DNA of 64,000 nt, taken from positions 372,001 through 436,000 of the forward strand of contig QPMI01000428.1 in assembly GCA_004431415.1 (NCBI GenBank). The letters run 5' to 3'. The stretch is from Cyanophora paradoxa (taxonomy: Eukaryota; Glaucocystophyceae; Cyanophorales; Cyanophoraceae). The notes below the pieces were generated by a model, which was not told the origin of the DNA, did no database searches, and saw nothing but the letters and a program-made list of their open reading frames with translations. Shown piece by piece: positions 13,501 to 24,300 of the stretch (positions are counted from its first letter, which is position 1; each line of letters opens with the position of its first letter). Position numbers and translations under genes: made by a program.

Positions 13501-16475
13501 CTTATTCTCTTCCGGCTCTAATGCTCTGAGAAGCGCATCCGACAGCGTGCGCTGCGCTTTTATTCGTTTAATTGGCTTCCTCGGCTTAATTTGGCTTCGC
13601 AGGTGCGAAACGCGAAAAATGACGTCGATTCGAAAAGGGGGAGTGTGTGCGGAGACATACAATCGCAATGCAAGCGCGCACAGATTAGCTGCTCTGGGTG
13701 GTGGTCTTTTGTTTGCAGCATCGTTAATTGGGTCATCGACGCGGGTAAGCAGATCTCATTACAGACAAATCTTTGCAAGCGCAATTGCAAGCTGTCCGCA
13801 GGCTGCGAGGTTGCTTGCGTCGCTGCGGAGACAGCGCTCACCGTTGCAAGTGCAGTCCTACAAGGCGTGGAGAGTACTCTCGGCCTCTTCAGCCGCGTTT
13901 TTGAAGGCTTCTCTAACTGGCTCGACGGCGTCAGCAACACGCTCAAAGCCGTACGCGTAATATTTATATTTGTCTCCGCGAAGCCCTGTTCCGCTGAGGC
14001 CCATTCCGTAGCTTGACCTTCCGTGCGTCTCCTTTGACGTCGACATCGAGGAGGCGGATTTCCTTGCCGGACGCGTGCGCTCGTGCCAAGAGCGCAATCT
14101 TAGAGATTTGCGAATGGTTTTAGCCTAGTAGTTCACTTCTGTTTCGAACGCTCCGCAGGTGACGCTGCGGACGTGTGTGAACGTGCATGCGCTGGAAGGC
14201 TCTACCTACAGGTCGCCCAACAGGCACCTGCTCAGCTCGACTGTCGCAACCAGCTCCGGCAACGTCCGAAGCATTTCGGATCGGCCGCTTGTGATCGACA
14301 CCAAGGACAAGGAGGGAGAGACGCGCCGCATCGGCAAAGAAATGTTCGGAGTCGCTGCCGGGGATCGTGCGGCGGACGCTCTTACAAACCTCAACGAGAC
14401 AGCCATCCCAGTCTACGGCCCGCTTCTCGTTTTGAGTTCTGCATGGCCTGCCGCCGTTAGATTCGCCTGCGATGGTGGCCTGAAAGCGGCCCTCAAGAGC
14501 TCCTCGGATTCCGCAACCCGAGCTCTGAAGAGCGCTGCCAAGGCCGATAACTGCAGGCGTGGATTTGCAGTCTGGTTCGAGGACGACTGGGGTACTGTGA
14601 GCTGCTCATACAAAATCCAGCGCAAGTGGATCGTACAGGATCAATGCGCGGGCCGAAATATTTCAAAGGCGCGCTCAAATTTTGATTGAATCGTTCTTCA
14701 ACAGCAACCTTATAATTACGCCGAGTGCAGGTGCAGACAATTACTGTGCAGGATCAAACCGGCCCCGTGTGGATCACCTCCGTGCCCTTGGACTTGTCCG
14801 TGAAGTGCGGCGAGATGTACGCGCCGCCCGTCGTCGCCGCCGGCGACGAGTGCCAACCCACGGTGGGTGACACAATGTATTTGAGCGTGTCGTTTTCTTG
14901 ATGCCCGACCTGTTTCCTCTTTTGAAGATTGCGCCTACATTATCGTTCTCCACGAACAAAAGATCAGTCGTGGGCTGCCAGACGCAGACCTACTTCAACA
15001 CGTGGCACGCGCGGGACAGCTGCGGAAACCTTTCGCCACCGCTCACACAGGTGCCGCTTGCCATACGCATCATGATCAACTGACAATCGCAATCCGATCT
15101 ACGAATGACACGGCTGCCCCCCCGAATCGCCAGACGGTCCGCATCGACGATTCGGAGGCGCCTTTCTACACTACCTTCCCCCGCGACTTTACGGTCGCGT
15201 TCCTCGACCCCTTCGGCACCGCCCGCACTGGCTTCCCCCGCGCCGTCGACGCCTGCGCCTCCAACGGTGCGATTTCCGTCACTCCGGAAACGAATTCCGC
15301 ACAGATCGCCCTGCAGGCGTCGGGATCTGGTACGAGGACGCTGTGACGCTCCCGATGGGCCCAGCGTGCCCCTTCTCGCGGCTGCTCACGCGGACGTGGC
15401 GCGCGGCGGACAGCTGCGGCAACGTGCGCGAGAAGCCACAGCGCATCTCGATGCCGTTCCCGGCCTCGCTCCTCGGCGCCGCCTCGGGCTTTCAGGTCGT
15501 CGCCACGTCGGGCGTCCTCTCTATCCGCGACTCGACCCTCTCCGGCCGCGTCCGCAGCTCCCGCGGTTAAATTTCGTGTTCGAGTTCTCATCCTGGCTCA
15601 GGTCGCTGGCGGCGGTCGCATCACTCGCCTCATGAACACGCGCATCGAGGCGGGCCCCTGCTCGGGCCCCGACAGCCTCGGTTTGTTCTCCCCATCTGAA
15701 CCGTGCGATCGCGATGTGCGAACGCTCCGTCGCAGGTCCCATCGTGGCGAAGGCGACTCTCATCCTCGTCGACGTCGCCGTCGCAAACGGGACGGCGGCC
15801 GGCGCCGCCGCGATCTACGGCACCGCGCAGTACAGCCGCGCGCTCCGCGGCCTGTCCCTCGCCTACCGGCCCGGGGCGGCCGACCACGCCGGCATGGCGC
15901 GCAGCCTGGAGGCGCTGAGCGACCGCCTCGCCGCCGCGGGCGCCGCCGACCTCGCAGCCGGCCAGCAACGCGCCCTCTGCTACGACCCCGCCGTGGGGGG
16001 CGGGGATGCCGCCTCCTGCGCCCCCGTCGAGTGGGCCGCCCCGACCGCCTTCAACGCCACCGCCGCCAACGCCACGCTGCGCGGCACGAACCCCATCCTC
16101 AACGTGTTCAGCTTCGCCGACCCCGCCGCCCTCGTCGACGTTGCCGCGCCCCTCGCCATCCACGCCCCGCCCGGGTCCCTCGTCGTCGTCAACGTCGCCG
16201 GCGCCGCCCTCGAGGGCCTCCTCCGCCCCGTCCGCCTCGCCACGCCGGGCCTCGCCCCCGGCAGCGTCGTCTTCAACTTCCCCGAAGCCCAGCGGCTCCA
16301 GCTCGCGACGCGGTCCGGCGAGGCGCTGCCGGGGACGCTCCTCGCCCCGCGCGCCGTCTTCGCCACGCGCGGCTTCGCGCTCGAGGGGCAGCTCCTCGCC
16401 GCCGCCGTCGGGCCCGCCGACAACCTCCGCGCCTCCTGCGCCCCCTCCGTCCTCTCGCAGGCCTGTCCCGCTTGA
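1527..16475 (+). CDS. Giant secreted or cell-surface adhesion-type protein (spliced, many exons)
   Basis: This is one long gene on the plus strand, probably 3,500-4,000 residues when spliced. Exons fixed by frame and splice sites are 1527-1590, 1667-3453, 3523-4815, 4884-5010, 5073-6679, 6753-6893 and 6971-7132, then one starting at 7217; more follow to the stop at 16473-16475. The early introns are 60-85 nt. The one at 3454-3522 is 69 nt, in frame and more AT-rich than its flanks, so it is easily missed. After the signal peptide the protein is rich in Ala/Ser/Val/Leu with regular hydrophobic-polar alternation, scattered Cys pairs and many N-glycosylation sequons, as expected for extracellular beta-sandwich or beta-solenoid domains. 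I do not recognise the families between about 1.7 and 14.5 kb. Two C-terminal regions are recognisable, an HYR-like segment and a choice-of-anchor-A-like domain. No C-terminal membrane helix is evident, so it is probably secreted or matrix-bound. It could in principle be two genes, but I saw no internal start with a second signal peptide. Confidence 0.7.
14579..15640 (+). other. HYR-like (hyalin-repeat-like) segments in the giant secreted protein
   Basis: The reading frame after 14,579 gives a Cys-x-Tyr-x-Ile-x-Arg-x-Trp strand and a VQDQC turn. The exon 14731-14862 then gives TITVQDQTGPVW, a long strand and a VKCGEMYAPPVV turn. An exon around 14,930-15,050 repeats the scheme with TWHARDSCGN, and the next exon (from about 15,134) has TVRIDDSEAPFY followed later by TRTWRAADSCGN. 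The order RTWxxxDxCGN then TxxVxDxxxPxxxxxP is the signature of HYR-type Ig-like domains known from hyalin, sushi-repeat proteins and many bacterial adhesins. At least one complete and two partial units are visible. The match is from motif recognition, not from a search. Confidence 0.65.
15736..16475 (+). other. C-terminal choice-of-anchor-A-like adhesion domain (last exon)
   Basis: The last exon begins after a CGCAG acceptor at 15731-15735 and runs to the stop at 16475. It encodes AAIYGTAQYS, then LSDRLAAAGAADL, then NPILNVFSFADPAAL, a strand with PPGSLVVVNVAGAAL, then VVFNFPEA, and finally PGTLLAPRAVF followed by FALEGQLLAAAV. This order, with the NVF...VNVAG...FNFPEA...GxLLAPxAxFxxxxxxxxGQ series, is the pattern of the choice-of-anchor-A (collagen-binding or putative adhesive) domain best known from bacterial surface proteins. 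It is the most confident domain of this gene. The domain ends almost at the stop, so no sortase-like or membrane anchor follows. Confidence 0.7.
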
Positions 16476-17359
16476 GACGCATTTTAAACAGTTGAAAAAT
16501 AATTAGATGAGCCGCAGTAGCTATAATATTCGAATCCGTTGACTCCACGATGATTTAAGTTTCTTTCGAAATATTTGTCATGCGAGCTTTGCGATTGAGA
16601 GCTTGTCGCTCTGACAAACGGAACAGACCCGTTACTTTTACGAAACACTGGTATTATTGCAGCGCGGCACACTTTCAATATTAATACCTAAGCGATAGTG
16701 AAATTGCATAAGCCTATTGCAAACTTGATACGTAGACAGTCAAGCATAGGAATGTTGAGGATGAACATCGCAATTATATTGCGAATAAATGAAGAATGGA
16801 ACACGAGCAAATCTACACGTTTCAAACGAGTTGTGCACGCAGCTGAATCTGACCATATGCATGATGCGCATGCATCCAAAAGAGATCATCGAATCGTGAT
16901 GATCTTGATGTACAAATACAATATTGAAACTCTATTTCGGAAGCGCTGAATGCGCTGCGGTGAATAGCTCTGAATGAAATGGATAGCGAAATCGCGGAAT
17001 CGTGACAAGAAACAAAACTGCGCATGCGGTAATAGAAATCCTACCGAGCTACAATGCCGATTCCGTGGCCATGAAATCATACGTATACATGAAAACACTC
17101 CGGAAAGTCGCGAAATTCTTACAGAGAACGTGTCGCGAAATTCTTACAGAGAACGCAGAGTATTAAGTAATTGCAATTATAATCGATTGCGAATTTGCAA
17201 TTATAATCGATTGCGAAATCGCACAATCGTGCCAAGAGGTGAAACGGGTAATCACGGTTGAATAGACTGAAATACCAATAAGGCATACATGGAAGCGTGC
17301 CGTAACGGTTCTGTCTCAACGCGAAGTAGACTGCGAAAATCTTGCGGAGACCGCAGAAA
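16476..17359. other. AT-richer spacer between convergent giant genes
   Basis: About 880 bp separate the stops of the two convergent giant genes. The stretch is clearly more AT-rich than either gene, has no convincing coding potential, and probably holds both 3' UTRs and polyadenylation signals. Two small tandem duplications lie near its right end. Confidence 0.6.
17108..17216. repeat. Two adjacent short tandem duplications
   Basis: A 23-nt unit reading TCGCGAAATTCTTACAGAGA plus three bases occurs at 17108-17130 and again at 17133-17155. A second unit of 22 nt, beginning TTGCAATTATAATCGATTGC, occurs at 17171-17192 and 17195-17216. Each pair has period 24-25 nt and is identical between copies, which points to recent slippage or duplication in the shared 3' region of the two genes. 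Confidence 0.8.
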
Positions 17360-20300
17360 TCACAAACTCTTTATTACGGCGACGGCCCGAGGCGGCGCCG
17401 GCGCCGGCGCCCGGGGCGCGGATGGCGCCAGCCCCGCCCCTGTGTCCACGAAGACGGCTGATGGCGCCACGGGCGGAACGGCGCCGACGGCCGCGGCTCG
17501 CGCCGCCGCGTCGCTCGGGCCGGCGGCAGACGCAGACGCAGACGCGGCCGCGGCGGATCCGGAGTCGCGGATGGCGGAGAACTTGGATCTGTTGGTGGAA
17601 GCGCGGGCCGTCGACGTCGACGCCGCTGCCGGCTCGGGCAGGACCGCTGCGACCCGCGGGGCGCCGCGCCGCCGGCGCGCGACGTAGCGCCGCGCGGCCC
17701 GCGCGAGCAGCTTCATCGCTCCGTACACGGCCTGCGCGGTGCCGTCCGGTCGGAATCAGAATATGCGTTAATGAAGTACGATATGCGAAAATCGGATCAT
17801 CGGATACGCGGAGTTTGATTCCTATCTTTCTTTCTATCTAACGATACATAGCGATATCTATCTTTCCAACTCCAATAAGCGATATTTATCTATGTTTGCG
17901 CATTAATTTAATGGAACACGACATGCGAGCCGCTAAAACGCCCGCTGTGCAGCGGTCGGGCCTTCTCACCTGGGCGGCCTCAAAGCAAGCCTTGACCTGG
18001 TCGGCGAGGAGCAAGAAGGCGGCGGCCATGCTGAGGGCGACGAGGGGCGCCTCCAGGCGCGACTTGGGGACGCCGCCGTGGACCGCGGCCAGCATCGCGA
18101 AGACGCATATCTCGGCCGCCCCGGCCAGCGCTTGCGTTACGTTCAGGAATCTGTTAGGCGAGTTTCGAAGCCGCGGTCAGAACGCGGAAAGCTTAAAGGA
18201 GTGGCACACGACGAGTTCGAGCCGAGCGCACCGGTCGATGAACGGCTGCGAGAGAAGGAGGTAGAGCCAGTGCGCCCCGCAGACCGCGAGCAGCGTGACG
18301 AGCTGCCCCGTCACCAGCGTGGGCGAGGGCGGCGCCGCCGAGCACACCCCTGCTCGGAGTCAAATCCGAGACGGAAAACATAAACAGAAATGAAAGCGAA
18401 AGGCGCGCGCCGATGACGGCGATGCAGGCGGTGGTCTTGGCGAGGTCGAAGACGCAGCCGAGGTACGCGAGGCGGTCGTAGGCGCACGCGTCGTACAGAG
18501 ACGCGAACTGCTCGATCGGGTAGCGGCGTCGCTTCGGCTCCGGCGCCTGTGCCGAAACGGCGTCGTCCTCGTCGGGCAGCTTGGACGGGACCGGCTTGGG
18601 CTTCTCGACCCAGTCCCCTCGCTCGCTCCGCGACGCGACTTCTTTCAGCAGGCGCCACGCGGCTGCCGGTGTCCGGGGCGTCGGACGTGCGCGCGTGCAA
18701 AACAATTTTCGAACTCGAATTCGAAGGCACGCACTTCGTACAGCAAATCCGCAGACGGGCAGGACGCCATCCTTGCCTGCTGCGCGAAATCCCCTCCAGG
18801 ATTCTTTTGCAACGCTGAGGAGGCTCGGGCGCCGCGCCGGCTGCGAAATCCGGCCTTGGGTGAGCTTTTTCGCGACGCCGCAAAAATTGTTTCAAAGCGG
18901 ATTCAGAGCGGCGTGCCTTGAACTCAATTGGCCGCTCGACACGTAGGCGGTGCGACAGGTAGATCGAGGACCACAGCAAGAACGAGAGAGGGACGAGAAT
19001 CTGCGCGCACGGTGCGGCTCAATATAGCACGGAATAAGCTCGAGCTCTTGCTACCCGCACGGCGTACCAAGAGGAACGCAGCCGCCGTCGTCCAAGCGGC
19101 GTGCCGCGACACGGCGACCGCGGCCGCGTTGAACGTGAGACCCTGGTGGCCGTCAGCGAAAAGTAGAGTTGAGATTGGGCCTGAAGTATATATTTAATAC
19201 GTGCGCACGGGAATGACGAATATGGCAGCCTGAACGTCCAGCTTGGGGAATTGCAGCACAGAGGGCTGCGCCATACCACGCCCGCGTCAACGGTCCAAGC
19301 TCTCCTTATACAAACCAACGCACGCCACGCGCGCACCAGGTCGGTCTTGTCTTTCAGCCCAAAGCGGGCGCGGAGGCGCCGAATGTTTCGGAAGGCGAGG
19401 ACGGCGAGGCCGCGGAGGGCCCAGAGACCGAGGACGAGGACGCTGCCCCAGAAGAGGACCGTCGTCAGCTCGCGCACCGTCGGCGGCACGTCCCGCCCAG
19501 AGGCGGTGGCCGGCGTCCCCGGCGGCGGTTGTGGCGGCGGCTCGCGGACGCCGTTGACGTAGACCGGACCCGGCTCGGAGACCTCTTTCAGGCGCTCGTC
19601 CCACGGCGGCGGCGCCGGCTGCAGCAGCGTCCACCCTGCGCCACGGCCAAAGCGGTCGTCAGATGTTATAAATTTATTAGCGGTCATCAGATGCTTTGAA
19701 TTTATTCCTCAATTAGCTTTAAAGCGGTTATCGAAAGCTTCGATGTAGATCAGCGAACCGAGGCTCTCGGAGACGCTGACAGAGGAGGACGGGACGACGT
19801 CGCCGGCGATCTTGCCGATGGAGGCCAGCATGCTGAGCCTCGTCAGGGTCCTCTGTTCGTAAACCGTTAACTTTAAGTTGGAGTGCATGATTATAAATGA
19901 AATTTAAAGAAGGGCTGAACATCTCGCGCATGCGCACCACGACACCCAACGAGCGCGGCGGTGCCGGTGCGCTCGACTGCGGGGCCGGGTCCGTTTCCTT
20001 CGAATTCGGATCGTCTTCGGGCGCGACAATCAGGACGTGCGGCGTCGCCGATTTGAGGGCGTCCCCCGACGAATTTGAGGTCGGGCTGCCCTCTTCGGCC
20101 GCGGCCGCGGCCGACGGCGGCACGTGGACATCGAAAACTGTGACTTCCGGTGGCTGCTTTGGGCCCGACAGCATGAAGAAGTGAGGCTGGTGGTCGATCG
20201 CGAGCTCGCCCGCCAGCACGTCGCCGTCGTTTGCGGCCGCGGCGCCCGCCGCGGCGCTTGGATCCTCGCCGTTATCATCGGCTGCGAGCACGATGCTATC

Positions 20301-21300
20301 AAGGCCGCGTCGGCGTCGAGCATATCCCCGCCCCGTAATTATAAATCGCACCGCTGGCAGCTGCAGCTTCCGAGCGCTCCGTGATGGCCTGATTCGGCGC
20401 GTTGATGGGCCTGCGTCGGGCCTTCGTGCGTGCTTTTTTCTTGTGCTCCGACTCGTCTGCGACCGCTTCAAAGCTCGATATGCGGAGGTGGCGTGCCAGC
20501 CATGAACAATAGCTTTAACCCAACGCACCGTCGGAGTCTCCGCCCTTGTCCTTGCGATCCACTTTGCCTCCGCCCTCCCGCCTCTCTTTGGTCTCCGCCC
20601 CCTTGGCGTCTGCGGCACCTTCGTCGCCTGGGTCTGCGTATCCATCGTAAATTGAATGATCTTCCTTTGAAGCGGTAAATATGGACAGACCGAGCTCCGG
20701 AGGGGTCGCGGCGGGCGTCTTCTCCTCTTCCTTCTGGACGCCCTTGCCGCCTGCACCGCCACCGCCGGCGCCGCCGGCGGCACCACCGCCGCCGCCGCCG
20801 CCGGCACCTCCGGCGGCCCCCGCTCCGGCCGCGCCGCCTCCGCCCGCTCCCGCACCAGCGCCCGCACCGGCACCGGCTCCTGCGCCGGCGCTGGCGACGG
20901 CGCTCGCGCCGCCCGCTCCGCCGACCCCAGCGGCGCCGAGGCCCGCGCCCGCCGCTGTCCCGCCGATGTGGGCCCCGACAGCGCTGGCCGCCACAGTAGC
21001 ACCTCCTCCGGCCGCCACCGTACTTGAGCCAACCGCGGCGCTGAACGCGCTCACTGCGCGCGGCCCGGGCTTATTCAGTGCAAGACCGCACGTTTCTACG
21101 GGCACGGCGCACTCGCGGCGCCGGCGGCGACGGTTGGGATGTTGGCGGCGATGCCGACGGCGACGGCGGCGACGGAGACGACGGCGGCCGTGGCGGAGAC
21201 GAACGAGCCGGCAGCGCGGCCGTCGACGACGCTCTCCCTGTAGTCCACCTCGACGACGGCGCTCGCGCTCGCTTCGTCATTCACCGCGTTCCGCGCGGTG
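17360..21300 (-). other. Membrane and cytosolic C-terminal part of the modular surface protein
   Basis: Read on the minus strand, a PKD-like strand pair ending ASASAVVEVDYRESVV leads to a hydrophobic helix (FVSATAAVVSVAAVAVG) near 21,170. The sequence around 20,680-21,060 is a Gly/Ala-rich low-complexity run from GGC/GCC repeats, followed by a charged Lys/Asp/Glu stretch. Near 19,400 another helix appears (VLFWGSVLVLGLWALRGLAV). Further helices lie near 18,440 (FDLAKTTACIAVIG), 18,280 (GQLVTLLAVCGAHWLYLLLS) and 18,130-18,000 (EICVFAMLAAV; VALSMAAAFLLLAD). The tail at 17,728-17,360 is basic then Ala/Ser/Pro-rich and has no domain I recognise. Exon borders in this part are approximate. Confidence 0.5.
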
Positions 21301-24300
21301 AATTCAAAGACGTACGTCCCCTCGGTCAGGCCGACTGCGAGAGATCCGTCGCGTCAGTCCTCATATCCACAATAAGCAGCGAAAGAAATTAAATTCAAAT
21401 ATGGCGACGCAGAGATAACTGCTTCGCACACGGCACCGCATAAACGAAATGCAGCCTGATATTGCCAAATAGCCGCAGCCAAGTTTGGGTTAACGAAACG
21501 CACATGGCAGAATCAGGCGACGGGACGCGACGGTCGCGGAACCCGGAATGACCGCCGCAGGCCCGGAGCGCTGCCTCCAGTAGCTCTCGACGATTGCGGA
21601 GAACGGGCTCGAGGCCGCCCCGACCAGCGCCGCACTGGCGTTGCGGTTCGTGACGACGACGCGGGCGGGCGACACGGACACCGTCGGCGTATCTGAACGG
21701 ATACGGTTAAGATCAGGCACGCGTATGCAAACGCATCCAGACCACAGGGCGCACCTGTCACGTCCGTGGCGACCTCAAGCGTCGAGTGCGAGAGCGAGAG
21801 AACCTCGTAGCCCATCGCGGCGCTCATGCGCTCCGCCGACAGCGAGGCCAGCACCGCGAGGAGCGCCGTCGCGTTCTGCGCCAGCCGAAATCGTTTGCGT
21901 CGCAAAACGCAAGGATGACCACAAAAACTTAAATTCAACTATTCTAATGACTATTGACTAAATGATTATTCAAGACATAGATAACGAAGCACCTCGGAGT
22001 TGATGCGGTGGTCGAGGACGACGCTGCCCGAGCGGTACGCCGTGCCGAATATCTGCGACGAAGGGACCCCCTCTGCCCTCGCGATCATCGCCGTGCTGCG
22101 CATGCGCGCCCGGCCGTGCGAGCGTTGGAGTCGGATTCAATTTCGGAAACAAAAAGTTGAAGAAGGGCGCACAGAGCTTCGTCGTCGGGGGAAGGGTAGA
22201 TCGCCGTGAAGTTCGCGAAATCGTAGTTCAGTCGGATGTTGACCGCGAAAACTGCGCGAGGTCGCGTGCGTCAGCGCATTTTCTGTAGAACTCAATTCGA
22301 ACGCAATCGGCTGTGACTCGCCTGCGGGGCGGAGGACCTGCACGTCGGCAGAGGCGACGGAAAAGAGGGCGCCCGCGGAGACGTTCAACACAAAGCGGTA
22401 CGATCCGGCGCGGGGCCAGGAGACCGTCGCGCGGCAGCCGGCAAGGGGCGCCAGGCTGAGCCCGGGGGCCTTGGGCGACGCGCCCTGCAAGAAGAAGAGC
22501 GTTAAATTTTAATGCAAGCTCAAGGAATGCAGAGCGCAATCAAAGTAAAGTCTGACCAGGGGCTCGTAAGACCAGGAGCAGGCGAGCTGTGCGCCGCCTG
22601 CCGACGACGTTGACGCGTCCCCGGCAGAGCTTGCGGAGCCGTCCAGCTCGAACGAGCGAGCGGGGAGGTAGACCGAGCCGGGCGCTGAGAGCACCGCGAG
22701 GGGCCCCGAGCTCGAGGGCGGGAGGGGCGTCGGGGAGGGGCTGGGCGAGGGCGAGGGGCTAGCGGAAGGCGTGGCGGTCGGCGGGGCCGCCGCGACTGGC
22801 TCCGGAGTCGGCGTCGGCGTTGCCAGCGGCGCTGGCGTCGGACTTGCGGTGGCCGTGGCGGATGGCAGAGGAGTGGGCGTGACCGGGCTGCTCATCACTG
22901 GAGCGGGAGCCGGAGTCGAAGCGACGAACGTCAAGAGGGGACTTATTGTTTGCCTCGAGAAGAAAACCTGCTCTCCCGCTCCGTATGCGCCTTGACGCGC
23001 GAGCCCGTCTTTCACGGTCTGGATGCGCGGCACGACCGCGAGGTAGCCGTTGCCCCTTGCCTGAAGAGCTCGGCTGACGAGTGGAGTCGACGCGGCACTG
23101 GAACAGTCGAAAACGAAGGGGTCTGCCAGGCGCAAAGGGTTGCAACCTTCGACGAAATATGCGATGTAAGGTCCATTGGAAGAGGAGAGGCTGTCAACGT
23201 CTGCAGCGCTGAGCCGAGGGGCTTGATTCGAGAACGCATGCACGAAGAACATTGCGAGGTGAACGGCGACGCCCGTGCAGCTGACAGTGAAGCCGGCGGA
23301 CGAGTCGACGCTGGAAGGCCACGCGCAGCTCGGCGTGACGAGCTCTGTGAACCAAAATCGAAGTTAAGCTATATAAGCTCCGTGCTAAGAAAAACACGAT
23401 CATAAAAACTTCAAATAGCGGACCAGCAACGGGAAAGGGTTCGGATGTGTAGCTATAGCTCGAAAACTGTTTCGTAGCAATAAGGCGGAACGGCCCGTCG
23501 GTGGAGTGTTGGGCCCACCACGCGGGTGGAATCAGCAAGGACACCAGGTCGGGATAGAATGAATCAAATTCGTAATGATAGGGATCCTGTGAAGAGATGT
23601 TTACTTCGTGTCCCGCCGAGTCGCGGAGCGCCAAGACGATCGCCAGCCTGTAGCTGAGCGGATCGTTGGCGTTCCAGCACGCGATGCGCATGGTCTCGTT
23701 GACGACGAGGCGCGGGGCGGGCGGGTCGCCCGGAAAGTCCGTCGGGTCGAACACGTTGCAGAAGGGGGCGCCGGGGCTCATTTCGGTTGCTGAATGTGAT
23801 ATTTATAAGCATTTGACATATCAAATTCTATAGCCAATCGCTCGCTTACCATTCGATTGTAAGGATATGTCGTACCAGCGCGAATCGGCAACATCCATTG
23901 ATGAACGCATGTTCAATTGCACGTTTTGCGACGAATCTACACTGGGATTGTACACGAATGCATCCCATGCCCGCAAGCTGAACTTTACTGGAGTGTGCGC
24001 CGAGTGCTCTGAAAGAGGAATGAAGCTCGGGACGTATGCCGCATTGCGAGGGTAACTGTACGCCGTAACAAACGTAAAATTGCCCCTCAGTGCATCGCCG
24101 TCATTGTAGGATGAAGCGTAGGAACGTCGAATGAGCATCGTTCGAAGAGGCAGCGACATATCGTGGGCCGCGTCGAAGATAAAGGTGCGGAAATTGGAAG
24201 TTGAGTCGGCAAATCCATCCGCGCCGCGCACGTACTGATAGAACAGCGCATCCGAGACCGGAACATTAAAGCAGTCGAACGCAACTGCAGCGAACGCCTG

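Noticed and set aside
20515-21105. Gly/Ala-rich stretch as an independent silk- or antifreeze-like gene
   Set aside because: It is better explained as a low-complexity part of the modular surface protein, after a membrane helix in the same strand, with GGC/GCC slippage as the source.
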